Positions 1 through 7,468 of a DNA stretch of 12,020 bases are shown here, piece by piece. Source of the DNA: Bacillota bacterium (lineage in GTDB: Bacteria > Bacillota > Sulfobacillia > JAJZYS01 > JAJYTV01). The notes beneath the pieces are model-generated. The model saw nothing but the letters and a program-made list of their open reading frames with translations, made no database searches and had not been told where the DNA came from. Each line of letters starts with the position of its first letter. Position 1 is the stretch's first letter. Where the stretch lies: NCBI GenBank assembly GCA_021810725.1, contig JAJZIE010000059.1, forward strand, positions 1 through 12,020. The letters run 5' to 3'. A program made the translations under genes and the position numbers.

Positions 1-269
1 GCGCACCGTCAGGGCTCTTGCGCGTGCGCTACGACCTTGAGCGCCGGGGCGTCGACGAACGGGTCGCCGAAGAGGCGATCGCCGCGGTCGACGATCTGGA
101 GCGGTGCAAGGCGGCTCTCTCGTCCTACCTCGGGCGTCACGGTCGCCCGACAGACCTTAGGGGCGTGGCGAGAATCGTCGGCTACCTGGCCCGCCGGGGC
201 TTCACGGAGGAGTCGGTGCGGCAGAGTCTCGCGGAGCAGGGGATCGACCCCGGGTGGCAGGACGCTTGA
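1..269 (+). CDS. recX: Regulatory protein RecX, C-terminal part (5' end outside window)
   Basis: RecX binds RecA filaments and limits recombinase activity. The reading frame is open from base 3 to the TGA at 267-269, so the start lies left of the window. The visible 89 residues fit the end of RecX: a segment RVRYDLERRGVDERVAEEAI, matching the family's repeated three-helix unit with the pattern R-x-x-L-x-x-(K/R)-G-(I/V), then a second unit containing IVGYLARRGFTEESVRQSL. RecX lies just upstream of rny in many Bacillota, and rny follows here, which supports the call. The family identification rests on this helical repeat pattern and context, since the N-terminal half is not visible. Nothing suggests damage. 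Confidence 0.85.
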   Translation, partial: APSGLLRVRYDLERRGVDERVAEEAIAAVDDLERCKAALSSYLGRHGRPTDLRGVARIVGYLARRGFTEESVRQSLAEQGIDPGWQDA

Positions 270-294
270 CGGTACCGCGGTGCTCTGTAAGAAT
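266..294 (+). promoter_or_regulatory. Candidate sigma-A promoter for rny
   Basis: TTGACG at 266-271 (5 of 6 to the -35 consensus) is separated by 17 bases from AAGAAT at 289-294 (4 of 6 to the -10 consensus). The -10 is preceded by TGT, an extended -10 element. The -35 box overlaps the recX stop codon. Transcription would begin near 300, leaving a leader of about 75 bases before rny. This is pattern matching only. Confidence 0.5.
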
Positions 295-374
295 CGCATT
301 AGAGTGCGGTTTCCAGAGCTGGGCAAGACCTGGCTTCTTTCACGCGGATAGATGGACAGAGAGAATCGGGTCGC

Positions 375-1943
375 ATGCGTGCGGCTCGAGCGGGGGTGGA
401 CCACACGAGCGCCTGGGAGATCATCCTCCTGGTCGTGGTGGTCGCCGTCGTCGCAGGTGTAGTCGGCTATTTCGTGCGACGCGGATACGCGGAAGGCGGC
501 TTCCGGGCGGCGGAGGATGCAGCCCGGCGCATCCGTGAAGAGGCGCAGCGCAATGCAGAGGCGCACCTGCGCGAGGCGATCCTGCAGGCCAAGGAGGAGG
601 CGCACCGGCTTCGCAGCGAAGCCGAGCGCGACATTCAGCAGCAGCGGCAAGAGGTTCAGGAGATCGAACGCAGGCTCATTCAGCGGGAGGAGGGCCTCGA
701 CCGGCGCAGCGAGCAGCAGGACAGGCGTCAGGACGCCCTCGAGGCGGACGAGCGTCAGCTTGATCGTGACCGCCAGCAGGTCGAGGAGATCCGCGTGCGG
801 GCGCTCGGCGAACTCGAGCGCATGGCCAACCTGACGGCCGACGAGGCGCGCAAGCTGGTGCTCGCGCAGGTGGAGCAGGAGATGAGCCGCGAGATCGCGG
901 TGCGCATCCGCGAGACCGAGCAGCGCGCCAAGGAAGAGGCCGAGAAGCGGGCGCGCAACATCATCGCGCTGGCCGTCCAGCGCTACGCGGCCGACCACGT
1001 GGCCGAGTCCACGGTGTCGGTGGTGGAGTTGCCGTCGGACGACATGAAGGGACGCATCATCGGACGCGAGGGCCGCAACATCCGGGCGCTCGAGAACGCC
1101 ACCGGTGTCGACCTGATCGTCGACGACACGCCGGAGGCGGTGTTGATCTCGGGCTTCGACCCGATCCGCCGCGAGATCGCCCGCATCGCCCTCGAGCGAC
1201 TGGTCCAGGATGGCCGCATCCATCCCGCCCGCATCGAGGAAGTCGTCGAGAAGGTCAAGAAGGAGATGGAGGACCGCATCCGCGAGGAGGGCGAGCAGGC
1301 CTGCTTCGACGTCGGCGTGCACAACCTCCATCCGGAGCTGGTCAAGCTCCTGGGGCGGCTGCGCTACCGTACGAGTTACGGCCAGAACGTGCTCAAGCAC
1401 TCGGTGGAGGTGGCGCTGGTCGCCGGCATGATTGCCGCCGAGCTCGGCGCCGACATCCAGGTGGCGAAGCGCGGTGGCCTGCTGCACGACATCGGCAAGG
1501 CGCTCACGCACGAGATGGAGGGCACGCACCTCGAACTCGGTATCGACCTCCTGCGCAAGTACAAGGAGCCGCAGACCGTGATCTGGGCCATGGAGGCCCA
1601 CCATGGCGGCGAGCCCCACTCGGTCGAGGCGGTCATCGTGACGGCCGCCGACGCCATCTCGGCGGCGCGGCCGGGCGCGAGGCGCGAGAGTCTCGAACTC
1701 TACGTCAAGCGTCTGCGCAAGCTCGAGGAGATCGCGGATTCCTTCGACGGCGTAGAGAAGACCTACGCCATCCAGGCCGGCCGCGAGATTCGCATCATCG
1801 TCAAACCGGACAAGGTGGACGACCTCCAGGCCGTGCGCATGGCCCACGACATCGCCCGCAGGATCGAGCAGGAGCTGACATACCCGGGCCAGATCAAGGT
1901 CGCGGTGGTTCGCGAGACGCGCGCCGTCGACATCGCGAAGTAG
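375..1943 (+). CDS. rny: Ribonuclease Y (membrane-anchored endoribonuclease)
   Basis: RNase Y starts bulk mRNA decay in Bacillota by endonucleolytic cleavage at the inner face of the membrane. The 522-residue length is close to the usual ~520. Domain order is canonical: an N-terminal membrane segment (about residues 14-35), a long Glu/Arg/Gln-rich coiled coil (about 40-195), a KH RNA-binding domain with GRIIGREGRNIR at 226-237, and an HD phosphohydrolase domain with KHS at 341-343, LLHDIGKA at 369-376 and a conserved AADAISAARPGARRE stretch near 424-438. All expected catalytic residues appear present (H371, D372). The ATG at 375 has only a weak purine-rich upstream site (AGAGAGAA); an in-frame GTG at 396, seven codons later and just before the membrane segment, is a realistic alternative. 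It lies between recX and the thyX-ymdB cluster and probably has its own promoter and a downstream hairpin terminator. Confidence 0.97.
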   Translation: MRAARAGVDHTSAWEIILLVVVVAVVAGVVGYFVRRGYAEGGFRAAEDAARRIREEAQRNAEAHLREAILQAKEEAHRLRSEAERDIQQQRQEVQEIERRLIQREEGLDRRSEQQDRRQDALEADERQLDRDRQQVEEIRVRALGELERMANLTADEARKLVLAQVEQEMSREIAVRIRETEQRAKEEAEKRARNIIALAVQRYAADHVAESTVSVVELPSDDMKGRIIGREGRNIRALENATGVDLIVDDTPEAVLISGFDPIRREIARIALERLVQDGRIHPARIEEVVEKVKKEMEDRIREEGEQACFDVGVHNLHPELVKLLGRLRYRTSYGQNVLKHSVEVALVAGMIAAELGADIQVAKRGGLLHDIGKALTHEMEGTHLELGIDLLRKYKEPQTVIWAMEAHHGGEPHSVEAVIVTAADAISAARPGARRESLELYVKRLRKLEEIADSFDGVEKTYAIQAGREIRIIVKPDKVDDLQAVRMAHDIARRIEQELTYPGQIKVAVVRETRAVDIAK

Positions 1944-1953
1944 GGTAACGAAC

Positions 1954-1987
1954 GGCGGGGGGCGGTCTATGGCCGGCCCCCGCCTTT
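1954..1987 (+). terminator. Hairpin terminator after rny
   Basis: Eleven bases after the rny stop, arms at 1954-1965 and 1973-1984 form a 12-position GC stem with one G-G mismatch and a 7-base loop (TCTATGG), followed by TTT at 1985-1987. The U-run is short, so it is probably a partial rho-independent terminator. It lets rny and the downstream cluster be expressed at different levels, with readthrough possible because the thyX ribosome site starts only four bases later. Confidence 0.6.
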
Positions 1988-2005
1988 GTGGAGGAGGGCG
2001 GCCGC

Positions 2006-3412
2006 TTGTCGTCGCTGGAGCGCTTCGTCTCCAATACGGACCGGGACGTGTACGCGATCTTCAACCTGCCCGAAGAAGTGATCGCCGTCATCTTCGCCTA
2101 TGTCTCGCGCAGCCCGCGCTCGTTCCGTGAGAATCTCGAGCGCCTGCTGGCCGGGGACGAGGGCGACATCGGAGCTTTCGGCGCCGGGGCGGGCATGGTG
2201 GCGGCGACGCAGGCGGCGGCCACGGCGTCCGCCTTCCACGAGCGCTGGGTGGTGAACTACGGACACGCCTCCGTCGCGGAGCACGCGACCGTCCACCTGG
2301 GCGTGGAGCGCGTGTCGCGGCTCGCGTCGGCGGCGCTCGAGCTGGCGAATCCGTTCTTGAGCTTCACGGAATATTCGCAGCGGTACCAGGGCCCACAGCG
2401 GGGCGCCTACTACCGTCCCGAGCTCAAGACGGCCGAAAGGGACCTCTACGACCGGACCGTGGATAGCCTCTACGACAGCTACCTCGCCATCCGCGAGGCC
2501 ATCATGCGTCACCTGGCGGCGGAGGGCGGTCTCGATCTCGCCGACGAGAAGACGGCCCGCCGCCTCGAGCGGCTCGCGTTCGAGGACGCCCGCTACGCCT
2601 TGCCGCTCGCGACCTTGACCAACCTTGGCGTGTCAGGCAACGCGCGCGCCTTGCGCGATGCCATCGTGCTGCTGCGCTCTTCGCCCCACGCGGAGGAGGT
2701 CGCCCTGGGCGAGGCCTTGCTCGAGGAGGCCAAGGTGGTGGTGCCGACGCTCCTGCGCCACGCCGACCCGGCCGAGGCGGTTCGCCGCCGCCCGCTGGGC
2801 GGCCAGCCGCGCCACGAGGCGACGACGCCCGTGCGGCTGATCGGCACCGTGCCGAACGGCGCCGCGCTGAGGCGCCTCGCCCAGGCCGTGCGCCCAGGCG
2901 AGGATCTGACGCACCGCACCGACCGCGAACTGCTCGACATCGCCCAGTCCATCACGCCGTACGGGCCGTACGACACGCCCCCTGCCGCCTATCACCTTCT
3001 GCGCTACGACGTGCAGTTCGACGTCTCCGAGGCCGCGTGGCACCAACTCCTGCGCCACAGCCGCCGCATCGACTTCACCTGGTCCGAGCCCGGATTCTCC
3101 GGCGGCATCGTCGTACCGCCGCTTGTGCGGGCCGCCGGCGCCGAGGGTATTCTGATGGAGGCGGCGGAGCGGGTGGCCGCGGCGTCGAGAGATCTGGGCC
3201 TGAACCACCCCGCGAGCCGCTACCTGGTGCTGAACGCCCACCGGCGCTCGATCCTCGCGTCGCTCGATCTCGCGGAGGTCTGCCACTTCGTGCGCCAGCG
3301 GGCCAAGCCCGACGCCCAGTGGGAGATCCGCCAGGCCGCTGGGCTCCTGCATGGCCTGGTGCAGGGGGTGCATCCTTTCGCGTGGTTGCCGGAGCCTGAA
3401 GGAGGTAACTGA
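2006..3412 (+). CDS. Tandem (double-length) ThyX-like protein, signature motifs degenerate
   Basis: This resembles flavin-dependent thymidylate synthase (ThyX), which methylates dUMP to dTMP, but at 468 residues it is about twice the usual length and holds two ThyX-like repeats. Repeat 1 (about residues 5-255) has GHASVAEHA near 86-94 and the downstream SQRY of the ThyX signature, but the RHR of RHRx7S is ANP (114-116) with S at 124. Repeat 2 (about 315-460) has RHSx7S (350-360), keeping R and H but losing SQRY, which reads SEPG. It ends with the ThyX-like PDAQWEIRQAAGLL segment. TTG at 2006 is chosen because GAGGAGGG lies 7 bases upstream at 1991-1998; an in-frame GTG at 1988 falls in the terminator tail and lacks a site. 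The stop abuts the ymdB start. ThyX homology is clear; catalytic activity is uncertain. Confidence 0.85.
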   Translation: MSSLERFVSNTDRDVYAIFNLPEEVIAVIFAYVSRSPRSFRENLERLLAGDEGDIGAFGAGAGMVAATQAAATASAFHERWVVNYGHASVAEHATVHLGVERVSRLASAALELANPFLSFTEYSQRYQGPQRGAYYRPELKTAERDLYDRTVDSLYDSYLAIREAIMRHLAAEGGLDLADEKTARRLERLAFEDARYALPLATLTNLGVSGNARALRDAIVLLRSSPHAEEVALGEALLEEAKVVVPTLLRHADPAEAVRRRPLGGQPRHEATTPVRLIGTVPNGAALRRLAQAVRPGEDLTHRTDRELLDIAQSITPYGPYDTPPAAYHLLRYDVQFDVSEAAWHQLLRHSRRIDFTWSEPGFSGGIVVPPLVRAAGAEGILMEAAERVAAASRDLGLNHPASRYLVLNAHRRSILASLDLAEVCHFVRQRAKPDAQWEIRQAAGLLHGLVQGVHPFAWLPEPEGGN

Positions 3413-4192
3413 TTGCGCATCTTGATGGTCGGCGATGTCTGCGGCAGGCCAGGGCGCTCAATCCTGCGCGAGCAACTGGCCGGCCTGCGGCGCAGCCACG
3501 GCGCCGACCTAGTCGTGGTCAACGGGGAGAACGCCGCCGCGGGCTTCGGCATCACGCCGTCGGTCTATGAGGAACTGCTGGCGGCGGGCGCCGACGTGGT
3601 CACCTTGGGCAACCACACGTTCGACAAGAAGGAGGCCATGGCGCTTCTTGACGAGGAGCCGCGCCTCCTGCGCCCGCTGAACTACCCGCCCGGCGCGCCT
3701 GGCCGCGGCGCGGCGGTGGTGGAGGCGGGGGGATGCCGCGTGCTCGTCATGAACGCCATGGGGCGCGTCTTCCTGCCGATCCTGCTCGACGACCCGTTCC
3801 GCGCGGTGGACGCTGAGCTCGAGGCCCACAGCGGCCGCTACGACGTCGCATTCCTCGACTTCCACGGCGAGGCGACCTCCGAGAAGGAGGCCATGGGCTG
3901 GTACCTCGACGGCCGCGCGGCGGCGGTCGTCGGCACGCACACGCACGTGCAGACGGCGGACGAGCGCATCCTGCCGCAAGGCACGGCCTACATCACCGAT
4001 GTCGGCATGACCGGCCCCGCCGACTCCGTGCTCGGCATGGACAAGGACGCCATGGTGCAGCGGATGCTGCGGCAGTTGCCCACCCGTTTCGAGGTGGCGG
4101 AAGGAAGGCGCCAGATCAATGCCGTAGTCGTGGAGGTGGATCGGGAGTCGGGACAGGCCAGGGAGGTGCAGCGGATCTTCATCCGCGAATAG
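3413..4192 (+). CDS. ymdB: YmdB-family metallophosphoesterase (TIGR00282)
   Basis: YmdB proteins are dimetal phosphodiesterases; the Bacillus subtilis member hydrolyses cyclic nucleotides in vitro and affects biofilm versus motility states. The 259-residue protein has the full family signature: GDVCGRPGR with D8, NGENAAAGFGI with E39 and N40, GNHTFDKKE with N67 and H68, DFHGEATSEKE with H151, GTHTHVQTADERI with H176 and H178, and TDVGMTGP. All metal ligands appear intact. TTG at 3413 follows the thyX stop directly, and AAGGAGGT at 3399-3406, inside the end of thyX, gives an excellent ribosome site 6 bases upstream, so the two are translationally coupled. Its place near rny is a classic Bacillota arrangement, although a ThyX-like gene intervenes here. 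Confidence 0.96.
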   Translation: MRILMVGDVCGRPGRSILREQLAGLRRSHGADLVVVNGENAAAGFGITPSVYEELLAAGADVVTLGNHTFDKKEAMALLDEEPRLLRPLNYPPGAPGRGAAVVEAGGCRVLVMNAMGRVFLPILLDDPFRAVDAELEAHSGRYDVAFLDFHGEATSEKEAMGWYLDGRAAAVVGTHTHVQTADERILPQGTAYITDVGMTGPADSVLGMDKDAMVQRMLRQLPTRFEVAEGRRQINAVVVEVDRESGQAREVQRIFIRE

Positions 4193-4194
4193 AG

Positions 4195-5148
4195 TTGAGC
4201 AGTGCCTTTATTGCCGATGCCCATTGCGACACGCTGATGCTGCTGACGGGGGACCATCCTGCGGCAAAGAGCCTTTGCGAACCTATGCCGGGTCACATGG
4301 ACCTGCCACGCCTGCTTGAGGCGAGGGTGGGTCTTCAGTTTTTCGCCCTGTTCACGACCCCGTCGCACGATGCCGGCGCCAACCTTCGGCGCATCCTCGA
4401 GATGATCACGCAATTCCACCGCTCCGTGGCCGAGAGCGAGGGCCGCCTCAGGCCGGTGCTGACGTCGGGCGACGTAGATCCGCAGGAGGGAACGGTCGGG
4501 GGGCTCCTCGCCATCGAGGGCCTGAGTTCCATCGGCGGCTCGGTCGAAGTGCTGGAGGCCTTGCACCGGCTCGGTGTGCGCAGCGCCATGCTCACCTGGA
4601 ACGAGCGCAACGACCTGGCCGACGGCGCCCTGGAGCAGACGTCGGGCGGCGGCCTCAGTTCGGCCGGCCGGCGGATCGTCCAGGCGATGCAGCGGCTGCA
4701 CATGGCGCTCGACGTCTCGCACCTCGGCGAGCAGGGCTTCTGGAGCCTCCTCGAGGCCAGCGAGGGGCCCATCATCGCTTCGCACTCCAACGCGCGCGCC
4801 GTGCACGACCACCCGCGCAACCTGCGCGACGAGCAGCTCAAGGCGCTCGCGGCCCGCGGGGGTGTCGTCGGGATGAACTTCTACACGCAGTTCCTGGTGC
4901 CCGAGGGGCCGGCGACGCTCGACGACCTCTTGCGGCACATCCGCTACATCGCCGATCTCATTGGCCCTGAGTATGTCGGTCTCGGTTCCGACTTCGACGG
5001 CATCTCGGCCTGGCCCGAGGGGCTGGGCGGCGTGCAGGATTACGGCAACCTCCGGTCCGCCCTGAATGCGGCCGGCTTCAGCGATGCCGAGAGCGAAGGC
5101 ATCCTGGGGGGCAATCTCCGCCGGGCGCTGCGCAAGGTCTTGGCCTAG
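4195..5148 (+). CDS. Membrane dipeptidase, peptidase family M19
   Basis: M19 dipeptidases are dizinc enzymes that cleave dipeptides, often with a D-residue at the C-terminal position. The 317 residues show the family's metal ligands in order and spacing: H10 and D12 in DAHCDT, E108 in AIEG, H176 in DVSHL, H197 in ASHSN, and D266 in GLGSDFDG. No signal peptide is visible, so it is probably cytoplasmic like other bacterial members. TTG at 4195 lies two bases after the ymdB stop; it is the only reasonable start because the metal motif begins at residue 8. The upstream sequence offers only a poor ribosome site (AGAG), so coupling to ymdB translation is likely. It precedes an aminopeptidase, which suggests a shared role in peptide turnover. 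Substrate is not predictable. Confidence 0.95.
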   Translation: MSSAFIADAHCDTLMLLTGDHPAAKSLCEPMPGHMDLPRLLEARVGLQFFALFTTPSHDAGANLRRILEMITQFHRSVAESEGRLRPVLTSGDVDPQEGTVGGLLAIEGLSSIGGSVEVLEALHRLGVRSAMLTWNERNDLADGALEQTSGGGLSSAGRRIVQAMQRLHMALDVSHLGEQGFWSLLEASEGPIIASHSNARAVHDHPRNLRDEQLKALAARGGVVGMNFYTQFLVPEGPATLDDLLRHIRYIADLIGPEYVGLGSDFDGISAWPEGLGGVQDYGNLRSALNAAGFSDAESEGILGGNLRRALRKVLA

Positions 5149-5163
5149 AAAGGAAGCTCGACC

Positions 5164-6618
5164 ATGGAATTCGCATGGCAGACGGGGTCGGTGGCGGCGT
5201 TCTCGGGTGATGCGGTCGTCGCGTTCGCCTTCTCGGACGGAGCGCTCGATGGAGCTCTCCGGGACCTGGACAGCGCATGCGGGGGCGCACTGGGCCGCGT
5301 GTTTGGCACGAAAGCCTTCAAGGGAGAGTTCGGGGACATCTTCGTCGCACCGCTGCGCGGCGGCGAGCAGTTGGGGATCCTCGTTGGCCTCGGTCCCAGG
5401 GCTGAGGCTGGGCCCTTCCAGTTGAGGCGGGCCGCCCTGCAAGGGGTGCGCAAGGCCCAGAGCATGGGCTCTGCGCAGGTCGCGATCGCGGTGGCGGAGC
5501 ACGCGCCCTCGGGCGCCATGGCTGCTGCGGAAGCGGCGCTGATCGGTGGAGCCGCTGGCGCCTACCGCTTCCGGCGCTACAAGTCCGGGGCGGTGGAGAC
5601 CGGCGTCGAGCGGCTGACGGTCATTACGTCCGCCGCCGTCGACGCGCCGGCGCAGAGCAGGGCCGCCGCGATCGCCGAGGGCGTTGCCATCGCGCGGGAA
5701 CTGGTCGACACGCCGCCCAACGACAAGACTCCGGACCTCCTCGCCAAGACGGTGGCAGAGATCGCGCAGCGCTCGGGGCTCGCCTGCGAAGTGATTACCG
5801 CGGATCGCCTGCGCGAGATGGGAGCCGGTGGCATCCTGGCGGTCGGGAGGGGCTCGGCGCATCCGCCGGCGATGGTCGTGCTGCGGCACGACGGGGGCGA
5901 GGGCCCCTGGCACGGCTTCCTCGGCAAGGGCATCACGTTCGACTCCGGCGGCCTCGACCTGAAGACGCAGGACGGCATGTTCACCATGAAGAGCGACATG
6001 GCCGGCACGGCGGCGGTGGTCGGAGCGATGCACGCCCTGGGCCGCATCGGCGTCAAGGGACGCTACATCGGAGTGCTGGCGCTGGCGGAGAACATGACGG
6101 GAACGGGTGCCTACCGTCCTTCCGATGTGCTGCGCATGCTCTCGGGCGATACCGTCGAGGTCTCGAACACCGACGCCGAGGGCCGCCTGGTCCTGGCGGA
6201 CGGGCTTGCGCTGCTGCGCCGGGAAGGCGTCCAGGACGTCATCGACCTGGCGACGCTCACGGGCGCGATCGTCGTGGCGCTCGGCACCCATCGCTCCGGC
6301 CTCTTCGCCAACGATGACGAGCACTCGGCCGCCGTGCTCGCCGCCGCCGACCTGGCCGGCGAGCGCTACTGGCGCATGCCGATCGATCCTGAGCACAAGG
6401 AGGCCCTGAAGAGCTCGATCGCCGACACCAAGAGCACGGGCGGACGCGCTGGCGGCTCCTCGACCGCCGCGGCCTTCCTCGCGCGCTTCGCCGCGGACAC
6501 GCCCTGGGCACACCTCGATATCGCCGGAGCGGCCTACCGCGACCAGCCGGGCGATGCGGGCCCAGGCGCCACCGGCGTCGGCGTCGAAACCCTCGTCCGC
6601 TTCGCCACCAAGGGGTGA
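5164..6618 (+). CDS. pepA: Leucyl (cytosol) aminopeptidase, peptidase family M17
   Basis: M17 aminopeptidases are hexameric two-metal enzymes that remove N-terminal residues, often Leu, from peptides in the cytoplasm. The 484-residue protein has a less conserved N-terminal domain (about 1-165) and an intact catalytic domain. GKGITFDSGG carries K255 and D260, followed by K267, D278 in KSDM, and the family signature NTDAEGRL with D337, E339 and R341. These are offset by a constant 15 from the E. coli PepA ligands. ATG at 5164 has AAAGGAAG 7 bases upstream at 5149-5156. It begins 15 bases after the dipeptidase and its TGA overlaps the next gene's start. Some family members also bind DNA as site-specific recombination cofactors; nothing here shows that. 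Confidence 0.96.
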   Translation: MEFAWQTGSVAAFSGDAVVAFAFSDGALDGALRDLDSACGGALGRVFGTKAFKGEFGDIFVAPLRGGEQLGILVGLGPRAEAGPFQLRRAALQGVRKAQSMGSAQVAIAVAEHAPSGAMAAAEAALIGGAAGAYRFRRYKSGAVETGVERLTVITSAAVDAPAQSRAAAIAEGVAIARELVDTPPNDKTPDLLAKTVAEIAQRSGLACEVITADRLREMGAGGILAVGRGSAHPPAMVVLRHDGGEGPWHGFLGKGITFDSGGLDLKTQDGMFTMKSDMAGTAAVVGAMHALGRIGVKGRYIGVLALAENMTGTGAYRPSDVLRMLSGDTVEVSNTDAEGRLVLADGLALLRREGVQDVIDLATLTGAIVVALGTHRSGLFANDDEHSAAVLAAADLAGERYWRMPIDPEHKEALKSSIADTKSTGGRAGGSSTAAAFLARFAADTPWAHLDIAGAAYRDQPGDAGPGATGVGVETLVRFATKG

Positions 6619-7430
6619 GCACGCCCTTGCGGGCCGACCTGCAGCTTCATTCGACCGCCTCGGACGGGCTCTTGACCCCCGAGGAACTGGTCGCGGCCCT
6701 GCGCAGGGCGGACGTGCAGGTGGCGGCGCTCACCGACCACGACACGTGCAACGGCTATCCGGCCTTCGCCGCAAGTGCGGCGAAGGCCGGCATCGTCCCC
6801 GTCTGCGGCGCGGAGATCGCCGCGGAGCAGGACGGTGAGGAGGTGCACCTTCTGAGCTATTTCAGGGAGCCGCCGCAGGGCCGGTACCAGGAACTCCTGC
6901 TCCGCCTCTCGGGCGAGCGGAGAGAACGTGCGAGGGAGATGCTGCGGCGGCTGCGCGAGATCGGTTTCCCGCTAGACGAGCAGGAGGTGCTCGGACACGC
7001 GCAGCCCGGCCGCCCGCACGTCGCGCGGGCGATGGTCCGGGCTGGGGCCGTCCGGGATGTCAAGGAAGCCTTCGCGACCTATCTCTCGCCGGGGGGACCG
7101 GGCTATGTCGGCCGTTACCGGCCCGAGGCGGCCGACGTGATCGGTGCCGCCCATGCGGCGAACGGGTTCGTGAGTCTGGCGCACCCGATGCGCTATCGGC
7201 GGGCACCGATCGAGGAACTCGCCCGGGCGGGGATCGATGCCGTCGAGATCGTCCACCCCAGCGCGAGCCCGCAGGAAGGTCTGGACATCGCCGAGGCTGC
7301 AGCCGGGTTTGGCGTCCCGATGGTCACGGGCGGCAGCGACTTCCACGGCAAGCCGGACGATCCTCCGCTCGGCACGTACGTGCTGGTCGGAGAAGCGCTG
7401 CAGCGCTTTCTCGCGCGGCTTGGCGCATGA
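6615..7430 (+). CDS. PHP-domain phosphoesterase, TrpH/YciV type (COG0613)
   Basis: PHP proteins of this class are trinuclear-metal phosphoesterases; E. coli YciV acts as a 5'-3' exonuclease on RNA or oligonucleotides and removes phosphate from 3',5'-bisphosphonucleotides. The 271 residues carry DLQLHSTASDG (H12, D17), TDHDT (D41, H42, D43), CGAEI (E67), EVHLL (H78), GRPHVARAM (H135), LAHP (H190) and GGSDFHG (D242, H244). The first His of the usual HxH pair is Gln (Q10). The small domain between residues 85 and 165 is typical of TrpH-type members. The start is GTG at 6615, overlapping the pepA TGA by four bases (GTGA), which implies translational coupling; its own ribosome site is weak (AAGGGG). 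The neighbourhood of rny and ymdB fits a nucleotide or RNA degradation role, by inference. Confidence 0.93.
   Translation: MSTPLRADLQLHSTASDGLLTPEELVAALRRADVQVAALTDHDTCNGYPAFAASAAKAGIVPVCGAEIAAEQDGEEVHLLSYFREPPQGRYQELLLRLSGERRERAREMLRRLREIGFPLDEQEVLGHAQPGRPHVARAMVRAGAVRDVKEAFATYLSPGGPGYVGRYRPEAADVIGAAHAANGFVSLAHPMRYRRAPIEELARAGIDAVEIVHPSASPQEGLDIAEAAAGFGVPMVTGGSDFHGKPDDPPLGTYVLVGEALQRFLARLGA
6759..6790. repeat. Perfect 14-bp inverted repeat inside the PHP gene
   Basis: CCGGCCTTCGCCGC at 6759-6772 and its exact reverse complement at 6777-6790 flank a 4-base loop (AAGT). The RNA would form a very stable stem about 145 bases into the gene. The encoded residues are Ala-rich (PAFAASAAKAG), so codon constraint may account for part of it. 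No U-run follows. Confidence 0.7.
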
Positions 7431-7468
7431 GGGAAGGCCGGCCATCGTAGGCTAACTCTGGTGATGGC

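Noticed and set aside
9..1847. A 612-codon open frame on the minus strand opposite rny
   Set aside because: It mirrors rny, has no ribosome site, and its His/Asp/Leu/Arg-rich translation is the usual antisense of a GC-rich coding frame.
4171..4186. GCGGAT-CTTC-ATCCGC hairpin at the end of ymdB
   Set aside because: Only a 6-bp stem, no U-run, and inside a tightly coupled operon; probably chance.
3988..6513. An 841-codon open frame on the minus strand opposite ymdB, the dipeptidase and the aminopeptidase
   Set aside because: It runs across three well-identified enzymes and their junctions; low-complexity composition shows it is an antisense shadow.
7441..7468. GCCATC/GATGGC pairing that could hide the start of the small coiled-coil gene
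   Set aside because: Six base pairs with a 16-base loop is weak, and no other riboswitch-like structure is evident.
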